From CAZGSN01 sp964371655 (GTDB lineage Bacteria; Desulfobacterota; Binatia; HRBIN30), in contig CAYJOD010000090.1 in the NCBI GenBank assembly GCA_964371655.1, positions 1 to 25,576 of the forward strand: a stretch of DNA of 25,576 nucleotides, read 5' to 3'. Numbering within the stretch: position 1 is the first letter of the stretch; each line of letters begins with the position of its first letter. The notes under the pieces are model-generated. The model was not told the origin of the DNA and ran no database searches. It saw only the letters and a program-made list of their open reading frames with translations. Made by a program: the position numbers and the translations under genes. This document shows, in pieces, positions 1 to 7,694 of this stretch.

Positions 1-127
1 ACGCGGGTTGGTTTTTTTGCGTTGGGGTTTGGGGGTGTTGGGGTTGGGGGGGGGGGGGGGGGGTTCGGAGGACACCATCATCGTGTGCAAGGTACCAGTC
101 CCAAGCCCCCAGCCCCGAGCCCCTTCC
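1..127. other. Low-complexity contig end and short pyrimidine-rich repeat
   Basis: Positions 1-63 are almost only G and T and end in an unbroken run of about 18 G. This is unlike the rest of the window and typical of a degraded sequence or assembly end. After it, about 96-122 carries reiterated AGTCCC/AAGCCCC words that resemble the patch at 6614-6644. No gene is supported here; a plus-strand reading frame is only the antisense of the glycosyltransferase gene. The window therefore probably begins at a contig edge, and the downstream neighbour of the fusion gene is unknown. Confidence 0.7.
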
Positions 128-2674
128 TCAGGACTGCTTTCCATTCAGCGGTGTCAGGCCGACGTGTTTCCCGACCACTTCGAGGACGTGGTAGAGGGTG
201 CGTCCCAGGCGGAAGTTGTCGATCACAACGATCAGCACATTGAGGAGCCCGAGCAGGACGGCGACGAGGGTCACTTCCGCCAAGCCCGCAGCCCAGGCAA
301 CGGCGGCGATCACGGCAAAGGTTGTGACGGTGGCGCGAGCCAGGGTCGACTCGCGGATGCGGATACGGTTGCGGAACAAGCGCTTGGTACCGCCGTGATT
401 CTCGACTGCCGTCTTCCAATCGGCGCGCGACCACATGCCGCGATGGATGGTGACGTCGGAGTCGCTCCAGCCCTGATCGATGGCGATCAGATATTTCCTG
501 GGTACGAGGAACTCCATCACGGCGTGCAGCAAGTCTTCCTTCTCCAGCCAGTGCTCGCTCCAGTACGATACGAAGAAGCGCCGGTGCAGCCAGTGCACCG
601 TCGGTGGTTGCGAGACCTCTTCGAACTGCACCCGCGTGGCGGCCGTCGCCCCCTGGATGCGATGCAGGTAGCGTTGCAGGCTGCGCACCAGCGGCCCCAG
701 GTAGATGAGAGCGGTGATCAGCAGACGGCCGCGGATGCTGTCGTGGCGGGGATCGACCTTGGCGCGCCAGGCACGCGCGCCGGCCCAGACCACAGCAACC
801 AGAATCGGCGAGGCGGCGAGGAGTTGATGGCGTCCGGCGATCAGACCGCCGATGAGCAGGATCAGTCCCAGGACGTTGTACTCGAGGGTGAACGGCACAT
901 ACGAGAGCATCGAGGTCGGTGGCTCGTACATCGTCTGGAAGAGCCCGCGCCCGAAGACGCCGTGGTAAATGACCGGCCGCCGTGAGAACAGCGACATGCC
1001 GATGCCGCCGTAGATGCGCCCGATCCATTGCGACTGTCCGAGCATGTTGAAGCGGTACGGATGCTTGAAGTAGAGCTGCGCCTCCGCTTGTCCGTACCCC
1101 ATCTGCTGCTTGAGGTAGGCCTTCACCGTGTTGCGGCGGAAGTGCCAGACCATGGCGGCCGGACTGAAGCCGATGGCATGGCCGCGGTTCTGCAGCTTCC
1201 AGCACAGATCGACGTCGTCGCCGGCGGCGCGATGCAGCGGATCGAAGCCGCCGACCTCGAGCAGGGCGGCCTTGGTGAACGCCATGTTGCAACCCGGGAT
1301 GTGTTCGGCGACCTCATCGTCGACCAGCACGTGCGTCGGGCCGCCCGGCGCCGCGGCGACGCACGAAGCCACCATCGAGTCTTCGGGCGGCGGCAAGTTG
1401 GGGCCGCCGACGGCAACGAATCCGGAGTGCATGAAGCTGTAGGCGAGGTAGGTGAGCCAGTCCGGGTCGACGACACAGTCGGAGTCGGTGTAGGCGATGA
1501 TCTCCCCGGTCGCGTTCTCGGTGCCGACGTTGCGGGCGACGCTGAGACCTTTGTTCTCTTGCGAGAACAGGCGCATCTCCGGATAGCGCTGGGAGATCTC
1601 CAGGGTGCGGTCGGTCGATCCGTCGTTGACGATGACCACCTCGAAGTTCGGGTATCGCAGTGTACGCAACGAAGCCAGGCACGCGTCCATGGTGCGTTCG
1701 GCGTTGTAGGCGCAGATGACGACCGAAATCTTCGGCGGCTTTTCCAGCGGCGGTGGTAGCTCCCCGTTGTAGAGCTTCTGCACTGCTTGAAAGGCCGGCT
1801 TCTTGTGGCGGTCGCGATCGACCAGGCCGAAGGCCCAGTCCTCGACTTGAAAGCCGCCCGTGTACCAGTCGTCGGTCCACGCGAAGACAAACGTCCCGGC
1901 GACGCCGGATTCGTACGCCGCGCGTACTTGCCACGACAGGACGTCGGCTTGGTGCGGCGCTCCTTCGCGCATGGAGTCAATGCCGAACTCGGTGAGGACG
2001 AGCGGCTTCTCGGTGGCGATGTTCTGCAGGCGCGATACGTATTTCCGGAAATCGCGCTCGCGATGCAGGTAGACGTTGAAGGAAAGGAAGTCGAGAAACT
2101 CGAGGCCGAGGTACTCGGTCGGCGGAAAGTTGGCGTAGCTGACCATCGCTTCCGGGGCGATGTTCTTGACGAGGCCGTAGAGCTCGGTCAGGAAGACGCG
2201 CACTTTGTCAGGTCGGTGCCAGCGCACGATGTCGGGGGGAATCTCGTTGCCGACCATGAAGGCGTAGACAGCCGGATGATTTTTGAGAGGCTCGACGCCG
2301 TCGCGGATCTGCTTGCGGATCTGCTGGGTCACGGCCTGATCGTCGAGGAAGCAGACATGCTCGGTCCACGGTAGCCCGATCAAAGCGCCGAGATCGTACT
2401 CATCGGCGAGATCGAGCAGCCACAGCGGCGGCGGCGTGAAGGTGCGAAAACAATTGGCGCCGAGGTCACGCATCAAGGCGAAGTCGCGCCGGGCCATGTC
2501 GCGCTCGGGAAACTGGGTGTCGTCGGGCCCGGGTGCGAACGGGCCATAGGTGACACCACGCAGGAAAAGCTTTTCGCTGCCGCGGAAGATGAATTTGCCG
2601 TTGGCCCGCGGCCGGCCGCCGTCGTCACTGGCGACGTGGCGCTCAATGAGCTGTGCTGCCGATGAACGTGTCAT
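128..2674 (-). CDS. Glycoside hydrolase (clan GH-A-like) fused to family 2 glycosyltransferase, membrane protein
   Basis: An 848-residue two-enzyme fusion. Residues ~25-305 resemble a TIM-barrel glycoside hydrolase of clan GH-A (GH2/GH5 style): GNE with candidate acid/base Glu144, TEFG with candidate nucleophile Glu229, and a FAWTDDW segment. Residues ~315-560 are a GT-A fold GT2 enzyme: ISVVICAYN start, NDGS near 350, TDSD with Asp397/Asp399 as nucleotide-sugar/metal ligands, and GDDVDLCWKLQ near 485-495. Hydrophobic segments near 598-636, 650-665 and 780-820 suggest inner-membrane attachment, with a soluble stretch at ~685-780. A role in making and trimming an exopolysaccharide or glycolipid is inference; the substrate cannot be read. 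ATG at 2674 directly follows an in-frame TTG (2677), so either may be used; no strong ribosome site is seen. The gene runs toward the contig end, with no visible partner downstream. Confidence 0.85.
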   Translation of the reverse strand: MTRSSAAQLIERHVASDDGGRPRANGKFIFRGSEKLFLRGVTYGPFAPGPDDTQFPERDMARRDFALMRDLGANCFRTFTPPPLWLLDLADEYDLGALIGLPWTEHVCFLDDQAVTQQIRKQIRDGVEPLKNHPAVYAFMVGNEIPPDIVRWHRPDKVRVFLTELYGLVKNIAPEAMVSYANFPPTEYLGLEFLDFLSFNVYLHRERDFRKYVSRLQNIATEKPLVLTEFGIDSMREGAPHQADVLSWQVRAAYESGVAGTFVFAWTDDWYTGGFQVEDWAFGLVDRDRHKKPAFQAVQKLYNGELPPPLEKPPKISVVICAYNAERTMDACLASLRTLRYPNFEVVIVNDGSTDRTLEISQRYPEMRLFSQENKGLSVARNVGTENATGEIIAYTDSDCVVDPDWLTYLAYSFMHSGFVAVGGPNLPPPEDSMVASCVAAAPGGPTHVLVDDEVAEHIPGCNMAFTKAALLEVGGFDPLHRAAGDDVDLCWKLQNRGHAIGFSPAAMVWHFRRNTVKAYLKQQMGYGQAEAQLYFKHPYRFNMLGQSQWIGRIYGGIGMSLFSRRPVIYHGVFGRGLFQTMYEPPTSMLSYVPFTLEYNVLGLILLIGGLIAGRHQLLAASPILVAVVWAGARAWRAKVDPRHDSIRGRLLITALIYLGPLVRSLQRYLHRIQGATAATRVQFEEVSQPPTVHWLHRRFFVSYWSEHWLEKEDLLHAVMEFLVPRKYLIAIDQGWSDSDVTIHRGMWSRADWKTAVENHGGTKRLFRNRIRIRESTLARATVTTFAVIAAVAWAAGLAEVTLVAVLLGLLNVLIVVIDNFRLGRTLYHVLEVVGKHVGLTPLNGKQS

Positions 2675-2746
2675 CAAAAACGTTGGGGGGGCGAGGGCAA
2701 GACCCCGAAGCCAAAGATCCGCGCCGATCCTGCCAACGGTCTGTCC

Positions 2747-2778
2747 TTGGTGTCCTTGTTGTCGTTGCGGTCCTCGAC
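2747..2778. repeat. TGTCCTTG reiteration, patch 1
   Basis: Imperfect ~9 bp reiterations (tgtccttgg, tgtccttgt, tgtcgttgc, ggtcctcg), in the same orientation as the patch at 3018-3060. Confidence 0.55.
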
Positions 2779-3017
2779 CGCCGAGGATGTCGAGAACCCG
2801 TGCTCACGAATCAGGCTCCCGAGACGAACTATCGCAATCGGTAAGAAGAATGGATGCATAGACACGCTAACGCGTCTCCGCCGACGAAGTTTCACCATTC
2901 GCGATCAGACTTCAGACAAGACCGACTGCCGCTGTTGCGCATCCATGGAGGTGGCGCCGCTTCTAGCACCGGCTCCGGGCAATGCAAAGAACGAGAGGGC
3001 GCTGTCATGCGCCACTT

Positions 3018-3060
3018 CTGTCCTTGTTGTCCTTGCTGTCCCTGTAGTCCTTGCGCGACA
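3018..3060. repeat. TGTCCTTG reiteration, patch 2
   Basis: At least four consecutive ~9 bp units (tgtccttgt, tgtccttgc, tgtccctgt, agtccttgc), in the same orientation as patch 1, ~270 bp away. Confidence 0.6.
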
Positions 3061-3136
3061 CTCACGATCAGCAAAGGCAAGTCCTTAGGCGGCTGTGGCC
3101 GGAATGCCCGGTGCTCACCGGCAGGAGGTTGACGAA

Positions 3137-4015
3137 ATGGCGTTGCGTATCGGTTTCATCGGTTTGGGAATCATGGGCAGGCCGATGGCGGAGAATTTAC
3201 TCAAGGCCGGCTTTGGCGTGGTCGCGCATTCGCGCACGCGCGCCAAGGTCGACGCCCTGGTCGGGTGCGGCGCCGAGGCGGGAGCTTCGCCGCAGGAGGT
3301 TGCGGCGCGCAGCGACGTGGTGATCACGATGCTGCCGGACACGCCCGACGTGCACGCGGTCATGCTCGGCAGCGACGGCGTGGTGGCGGGGGCGCATCCG
3401 GGGCTGGTGGCCATCGACATGAGCACAATCTCGCCGCTAGCCACACGCGAGATCGCGGCGGAGCTCGCCCGTCACGGGGTGGCGATGCTGGATGCGCCGG
3501 TCTCAGGCGGAGAGTCCGGCGCCGTCACCGCGACCCTGAGTATCATGGTCGGTGGCGATGCCGAGGTGGTCGAGCGTTGCCGGCCGGTGTTCGCGGCCAT
3601 GGGGAAGAAGATCACCCACATTGGACCGCAGGGGCACGGGCAGATCACCAAGCTCTGCAATCAGGCGGTCGCTGTGCTCAACCTGCAAGCGGTCTGCGAA
3701 GGCGTCACCCTGGCCACCAAGGCCGGCGTCGATGCGAAGCGAGTCATCGAAGCGTTGTCCGGCGGCGCTGCCGACTCCTGGATGCTGCGCCACCAGGCGC
3801 CGCGCATCCTGGCGCGCGACTTTGCACCGGGGTTCTTCATCCATCTGCAGCAGAAGGACCTACGCCTCGTCCTCGAGCTCGCCGCCCAGCTCAAGCTCCC
3901 GCTCCCCGGCACGGCGCTGGTGCAGCAGATGTTCACCGCAGTCGAAGCCGCCGGCGGCGGCGCGCTCGGCACGCAAGCCCTGGTGCAGGCGCTGGAGCGA
4001 TTGGCAGGAGGGTAG
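3137..4015 (+). CDS. NAD(P)-dependent beta-hydroxyacid dehydrogenase (3-hydroxyisobutyrate dehydrogenase / tartronate semialdehyde reductase family)
   Basis: A 292-residue protein of the usual length for this superfamily, which oxidises beta-hydroxyacids or reduces semialdehydes with NAD(P). The Rossmann glycine motif GLGIMG sits at residues 9-14. The substrate-binding segment DAPVSGG begins at 119, the GHGQITKLCNQ segment carries the expected catalytic lysine (Lys172), and the KDLRLVLELA segment of the all-helical C-terminal domain follows. I chose the ATG at 3137 because AGGAGG lies 8 bases upstream and the Rossmann strand starts at once; a longer frame from 3095 adds 14 unlike residues. 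The exact substrate (3-hydroxyisobutyrate, tartronate semialdehyde or another) cannot be set from sequence alone. The gene stands alone, convergent with the secreted protein gene, with repeat A1 between their 3' ends. Confidence 0.9.
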   Translation: MALRIGFIGLGIMGRPMAENLLKAGFGVVAHSRTRAKVDALVGCGAEAGASPQEVAARSDVVITMLPDTPDVHAVMLGSDGVVAGAHPGLVAIDMSTISPLATREIAAELARHGVAMLDAPVSGGESGAVTATLSIMVGGDAEVVERCRPVFAAMGKKITHIGPQGHGQITKLCNQAVAVLNLQAVCEGVTLATKAGVDAKRVIEALSGGAADSWMLRHQAPRILARDFAPGFFIHLQQKDLRLVLELAAQLKLPLPGTALVQQMFTAVEAAGGGALGTQALVQALERLAGG

Positions 4016-4086
4016 GGCGGCCGCCGTCGGCACGGGCAGCAAGCCGCGGCAGATCTAAGCGAACGTGAAGGGGAAGACTCAACCCG

Positions 4087-4191
4087 CAGGAAGAAATGGA
4101 AAACAGGAAACCGAAAACCGGAGATGGAAAACCGGCAAATTGACCAGTTTCCGGTTTCTCGTTTCCTGTTTCCGGTTTTCCATTTCCTTTC
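4087..4191. repeat. Family A palindromic element, copy A1
   Basis: A purine-rich left arm of AGGAAAC/GGAAAACC words is followed by a pyrimidine-rich right arm that is its imperfect reverse complement, centred near the AAATTGACC at about 4137-4145. Positions 4087-4145 match the reverse complement of 24753-24811 at 58 of 59 positions. They also match the right arm of the 8421-8527 copy almost perfectly. It lies 71 bases after the dehydrogenase stop. Confidence 0.9.
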
Positions 4192-4329
4192 TGTGCTGTG
4201 CAAGGCCTTCCCGGTAAGGGACTAACAGGGTGCGTGCTGCCCTTCGGTCGCGGGCGAAGCCAGCGCTGGGCTCTTCGTGCTTTGTTTTCCCTCTCTGTTG
4301 CCTCCGTTATCTCCTGTTCAGATCTTCAT

Positions 4330-4366
4330 TTCCCTCCTCTGCGCCCTCCGCGTCTCCGCGTGAGAC
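4330..4366. repeat. Single arm resembling family B (CTCTGCG...GTCTC)
   Basis: Contains CTCTGCGCCCTCCGCGTCTC followed by CGCGTGAG. This resembles the right arm of the element at 17041-17072 (CTCTGCGTCTCTGCGGTGA). No matching inverted arm is evident nearby, so it may be a decayed or half copy. Confidence 0.45.
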
Positions 4367-4370
4367 TCCC

Positions 4371-6209
4371 TCAAGGAACGACGGCGCAGAACGGCGCGTG
4401 GCACACCTGAGTGTTGGCAAGCAGCTTGAGCTTCTGCCCGAGCAAGGCGCCATGCACGACGACGCTGGCGCCGGTCTTGATCCCGCCGCTGCGCTCGGCG
4501 GCGAGGATGGTGCCGGCGAAGACGGTGTTGCCCTTCAGAGACGCCGGCGCGCCGGTGCCCTTCAGATTCCATAGTAGTTGCGCCGGATCGAGATCGTTGC
4601 CGGCAGCGTCCTTGAAATCGACCCGGGCGCTGCCGCCGGTGCTGAGCTTGTCGACGTTCATCACCACCGTCGTGCTCGTGTCACCCACCAACCGCAGCTC
4701 CGTGACACCGGCCACCTTCACCGCACCGACATTGATGACCTGCGCGCCGGAGGCCAGAGCCACGCGCAGGTACGGGCAGCTGGACCTGGTAACCAGACTG
4801 TTGTTCGTGTTGATGTATGGCGTTGCACAGGAGCTGAAGGTCGAGTCGCTACAACACGCGAGGGGTAGTGTCGACACATCGATCCCTGCCAAAGCGCTGA
4901 TCGTCTGTCCGGTGGCGACGAGCTGGTTGATGGCGGCATTGCACTGCAAGAACTCGGGAGACGCGCCGCCGCGATTGACGAATGCATTCGTGACGTCATC
5001 GATGCGTCTGCGATCGCAGCTCGCCCCGGCGCACTCATCAAGAATCAGACACGCTTGCGCATGGTCGTTACTGCAAGTGCCCGGCCCGACCACGGCCGCA
5101 CTGGTGCGGTCCGACTCGGTGGTGGTGGCGTCGGTCGCATACCAGCAGCGCATATCGATGGCTTGAGTGTCGACCTCCGGATCGCCACTGTTGCCGAACA
5201 TCACCACGCCAGCGACCACACTGAACAAACCCAGGTTTGAGCCGCGACGGATATCGAAGCGCCGCCCACACAGACCGGCAACGCCGCTGGTATCCCCGGA
5301 GGTGCAATGCGACGAGGCCGTACAGGCCTTGTCCAAGAGCTCAACCTGGCCGCCGAGGTAGCTCGTGCTGGTCCGCGTCGCGAGCCCCGCGTAGTCGAAC
5401 AGCGGCGCAATCAGCGAACAGCCGGAATCGTGGCAGTCGATGAATTCGTCGCCATCGTTGTCGATCCCGTCGCTGCAGTTGCCGCAGCCCTGGTTCTCGT
5501 AGATCACAGTGCAGTTCGCCGAACAGCAATCGCCGTCGACAGTGTTGCCGTCGTCGCAGGCTTCAGTCCCTTCGACGATACCATTGCCGCACTCCGGACT
5601 CGGAGTCGGAGTACCGATCACGGTGTCCACCGGTGTGGAGCTGGGTGTAGGCGTCGCAACTACGCCCACCCCAGCGGGAACAATGGCCACCGCCGGCAGA
5701 TCGTCTGGACTTGAATGCGCGATCCCTTGACCAAAGAGGCGTCCGTTTGCGGCTAGAATGCCGGGGGATGTATCGATTACGCACGTCACCGCCCAGTCAA
5801 CCTGTCGTGGATTCCCACAGCTGATCGAGGCGCCCGAACCGGAAAGTTGATTGTCCGGACAGTTCAATTCGGTACAACCTTCGCCACAGACCTCGCTGAT
5901 GTCATTGCAGCCCGTCACCGGTTGGCCGTTCATCGCCGGGCAACAGAACCGTGCGGCAATTTCGGTAACGTCGCACGGTATTGTCACGGTCCCAAGATTG
6001 AAGCCGAAACTACCAAATTGAACCGAGCCACCGTTGACTGTAGCGGAGGGGTCTACCCTCACGCTGCCGCCAAACGAGGTGGTGCAGTAAGGTGGCGATA
6101 CGTGCCGCTGCGCCGCGAGGGTTGGACGCGGTCCTGTTGCCAGCGCAATCAACACGAGCAACGTCCTGGCTGAATGAATCCCCGTTTGCCGCTTTTCCGC
6201 GAACATCAT
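4371..6209 (-). CDS. Secreted Cys-rich protein with DUF4215-type repeat and a choice-of-anchor-A-like C-terminal domain
   Basis: A 612-residue protein with a probable Sec signal peptide (basic start, hydrophobic core ~17-25, likely cleavage after LAA near 33). Then follow a Cys-rich region (42-145), a Thr/Pro linker (185-205), and a DUF4215-type Cys-rich repeat (CGNGIVEGTEACDDGN from 207). A short CSDGIDNDGDEFIDC segment (245-259) resembles acidic metal-binding motifs of secreted deltaproteobacterial proteins. The C-terminal ~470-600 (VDFKDAAGND, LLWNLKG, FAGTILA, VHGALLGQKL) looks like the beta-helical choice-of-anchor-A domain, but no anchor follows. Function is unknown; an extracellular or surface structural role is inference. 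The ATG at 6209 has GGGGAGGTGG just upstream; the next codon is also ATG. It is convergent with the dehydrogenase. Confidence 0.8.
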   Translation of the reverse strand: MMFAEKRQTGIHSARTLLVLIALATGPRPTLAAQRHVSPPYCTTSFGGSVRVDPSATVNGGSVQFGSFGFNLGTVTIPCDVTEIAARFCCPAMNGQPVTGCNDISEVCGEGCTELNCPDNQLSGSGASISCGNPRQVDWAVTCVIDTSPGILAANGRLFGQGIAHSSPDDLPAVAIVPAGVGVVATPTPSSTPVDTVIGTPTPSPECGNGIVEGTEACDDGNTVDGDCCSANCTVIYENQGCGNCSDGIDNDGDEFIDCHDSGCSLIAPLFDYAGLATRTSTSYLGGQVELLDKACTASSHCTSGDTSGVAGLCGRRFDIRRGSNLGLFSVVAGVVMFGNSGDPEVDTQAIDMRCWYATDATTTESDRTSAAVVGPGTCSNDHAQACLILDECAGASCDRRRIDDVTNAFVNRGGASPEFLQCNAAINQLVATGQTISALAGIDVSTLPLACCSDSTFSSCATPYINTNNSLVTRSSCPYLRVALASGAQVINVGAVKVAGVTELRLVGDTSTTVVMNVDKLSTGGSARVDFKDAAGNDLDPAQLLWNLKGTGAPASLKGNTVFAGTILAAERSGGIKTGASVVVHGALLGQKLKLLANTQVCHAPFCAVVP

Positions 6210-6613
6210 GATCCCACCTCCCCAAATCAGGTATCCCGTTCGTTCGTACGGGCCGGCTGTAACGCCGGGCAGACGGCCTTGATGGCCCTTACGACGCGCA
6301 TGTCCCCGCTCTTGGGCTGAGGACGCACGCTATAGGTGTGAACAGGAGTGCCGGCTCCGGCACGCGACCTGGCAGAAGCATGGGGTGCCGTCTCCGTCGA
6401 CCGCGCATCGGTTATCGATGTGTCAGGTATGCGGATTACGCCACAGACTTGCAGTTGCACTGAACTCCCCCATGTTGGTCGCAACGCCGCTACAGTGGAA
6501 AGCGATTGAGGATGTAGTCGACGCGGGCTGCATGTATCGGGTTCGGAAGTAGCAAGTCAAGAACGGGGGCGGTGACGGTTGTCGGAGTGAGACTTGGGGC
6601 TGGAGGCTCGGAT

Positions 6614-6644
6614 GTCCCGAGTCCCTAGTCCCCAGTCCCAAGCG
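6614..6644. repeat. AGTCCC reiteration
   Basis: Reiterated 7-8 bp words (tgtcccg, agtccct, agtcccc, agtccca), similar to the patch at about 96-122. It directly precedes the GTAGCC element at 6647. Confidence 0.5.
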
Positions 6645-6646
6645 AC

Positions 6647-6722
6647 GTAGCCGCGCTCGCCAGAGCGTGGCCGTAAGGTGTTTGGAATCCATCTGCCTCC
6701 ACCGTCTGGCGACGGCGGCTAC
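6647..6722. repeat. GTAGCC/GGCTAC inverted-repeat element, unit 1
   Basis: A 76 bp element whose ends are 19 bp inverted repeats. Left end 6647-6665 is GTAGCCGCGCTCGCCAGAG. Right end 6704-6722 is GTCTGGCGACGGCGGCTAC, whose reverse complement matches at 16 of 19 positions. The interior carries GCCGTAAGGTG. The left 24 bases recur in unit 2. Confidence 0.75.
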
Positions 6723-6759
6723 GAGGGATCGGGCCGCGACGCGGGCTGTGGAAGCAAGC

Positions 6760-6843
6760 GTAGCCGCGCTCGCCAGAGCGTTGCCGCAAGGTGCCTACAA
6801 TCCATCCGGCGCCACCGTCGTCCTCCTCGGCGTTTTCGGCTAC
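6760..6843. repeat. GTAGCC/GGCTAC element, unit 2 (right end diverged)
   Basis: The left end 6760-6778 is identical to unit 1 over 19 bp. It continues as a direct repeat through GCGTTGCCGCAAGGTG and AATCCATC. The right end keeps only GGCTAC (6838-6843) as an inverted match. The two units are about 113 bp apart in the same orientation. Confidence 0.65.
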
Positions 6844-6948
6844 GGAGGATGGGGTGCGACGGTGGCTGCGGGAGGGACGTGCAGCGCCTTGAATGCCCGC
6901 GGCGTTGAGCCGGGAACATCGGTAACACTCGCCGAGGTCGCGACTTGC

Positions 6949-7323
6949 CTATTGTAGGGCAATGCGTGTCAGTGTGACTGGGCCACCAACGACCACCTGA
7001 GCCGCCAACTCATACCCATACAGCAGGGACACTCCGAGCAATGGGGTTGCGTCGGCTACCGCGACGGGAACGCGCCGCCCGATGCCATCCCAGATGATGA
7101 TTGCCTCATGAACGTCGAAGACCGTGTCACGGCCGTCTGCGAGAACGGCACGGCCGCGCTGTCGCCATGGGAGTCCAAGCGCGCTCACCATACTCGGTGG
7201 AAGAGTCAGTGAGCCGTCGAAGCCAGTGTCGATGATGGCTTCAATCTCCTGTTCTTGTCCTCCAGGGCCGCGGACCCGAGTGCGAATGATCAACTCGAGG
7301 TTGGCGTTCACAACACCGGTCAT
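6949..7323 (-). CDS. Retropepsin-like (clan AA) aspartic protease
   Basis: A 124-residue protein with a single aspartic protease half-site: IIDTGFDGSL with Asp32-Thr33-Gly34, followed by LTLPPSMVSALGLP. The later segment PLLGVSLLYGYEL (94-106) matches the LLG-motif strand of retropepsins. This is the length of a retroviral-type monomer, so the active enzyme should be a homodimer. Pepsin-like enzymes in clan AA need two DTG sites; only one is encoded here. The gene starts four bases after the stop of the preceding small acidic gene (7328-7597), so the two are almost surely co-transcribed and perhaps translationally coupled. Such one-domain clan AA proteins occur widely in bacteria and their substrates are largely unknown. 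Activity on the partner, or any toxin-like role, is inference. Confidence 0.8.
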   Translation of the reverse strand: MTGVVNANLELIIRTRVRGPGGQEQEIEAIIDTGFDGSLTLPPSMVSALGLPWRQRGRAVLADGRDTVFDVHEAIIIWDGIGRRVPVAVADATPLLGVSLLYGYELAAQVVVGGPVTLTRIALQ

Positions 7324-7327
7324 CCGC

Positions 7328-7597
7328 TTAGGGAACCATGGTACCGTTGCCGAACCTGTGCGCGTACCGGCGTCCCACTCGTGTCAGCCACATTTGCGCA
7401 GCCGGCCGGCGCGCCAGCAGCCGGTCCGATGCCGCCAATTCGTCCGTGTCGACTTCGTAGTCCCCACTGTCGATATCGATGACGACGAACTTGCCTTCGT
7501 CGCTGGCCTCAACTCGCCGCCGGACGATGTCCTCGTAGATCTCATCACCGCGGCGCGCGAATTCATCTTTGCTGTAACGTGGGGCTAAGTCCTGCAT
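7328..7597 (-). CDS. Small acidic protein paired with the retropepsin-like protease
   Basis: An 89-residue protein of a family I recognise only as a conserved hypothetical. The N-terminal half is charged and probably helical (YSKDEFARRGDEIYEDI). The middle FVVIDIDSGDYEVD and the Ala-Ser-Asp-Arg-rich helix ASDRLLARRPAAQ are followed by MWLTRVG, suggesting a small alpha/beta fold. The ATG at 7597 is preceded by CGGAGG at suitable spacing. It ends four bases before the protease gene, so it is the first gene of a two-gene unit. The layout (small acidic upstream partner, enzyme downstream) resembles an antitoxin-toxin order, but no DNA-binding motif is obvious. Function unknown. Confidence 0.75.
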   Translation of the reverse strand: MQDLAPRYSKDEFARRGDEIYEDIVRRRVEASDEGKFVVIDIDSGDYEVDTDELAASDRLLARRPAAQMWLTRVGRRYAHRFGNGTMVP

Positions 7598-7694
7598 CGC
7601 GTCCTCCGTTCAGATCTCTCTATACAACCAGAGCGTTCCGCGGGACACCCCTTACCAAGCCGTGCTCGCGTCGTTGTGGCAACGCCGCCCGTCG

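Larger units (their letters stand above)
2675..3136. other. Divergent intergenic region with reiterated TGTCCTTG patches
   Basis: This 462-base gap separates two divergent genes, so it must hold both promoters, but I cannot pick convincing -35/-10 boxes. It contains two patches of ~9 bp reiterated TGTCCTTGT-like units in the same orientation, near 2747-2778 and 3018-3060. Small reading frames crossing it are low-complexity translations of these patches and are not supported as genes. AGGAGG at 3123-3128 belongs to the downstream dehydrogenase. Confidence 0.6.
4016..4370. other. Convergent intergenic region with repeat A1 and a half repeat
   Basis: This gap between two convergent genes holds no credible ORF. 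It contains the family A palindrome at 4087-4191 and a pyrimidine-rich patch near 4330-4366 that resembles one arm of the repeat at 16919-17072. The A1 hairpin could stop transcription from both sides, but it has no terminal T-tract. Confidence 0.6.
6210..6948. other. 739-base gene-free region with inverted-repeat elements
   Basis: I see no gene that I can support. The part from 6210 to ~6590 is unremarkable and should hold the promoter of the secreted protein gene. A pyrimidine patch of reiterated AGTCCC words lies at 6614-6644. Two related GTAGCC...GGCTAC units lie at 6647-6722 and 6760-6843. Short frames in both strands cross these repeats and translate into low-complexity Arg-rich peptides. 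Confidence 0.6.

Noticed and set aside
1..70. Telomere-like G-rich repeat
   Set aside because: The units are irregular and end in a homopolymer, more like a sequencing artefact at a contig edge.
2747..3060. Possible CRISPR array in the TGTCCTTG patches
   Set aside because: Units are ~9 bp, imperfect and without spacers; no cas gene is present.
6227..6484. An 85-codon minus-strand frame upstream of the secreted protein gene
   Set aside because: No ribosome site, no recognisable domain, low-complexity composition; nothing but frame openness supports it.
6423..6957. Several short frames over the GTAGCC elements
   Set aside because: They translate repeat sequence in both strands and are mutually overlapping.
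7598..7694. Promoter for the acidic-protein/protease pair (TATAGA on the minus strand near 7620)
   Set aside because: No matching -35 box at suitable spacing, so I do not list it as a feature.
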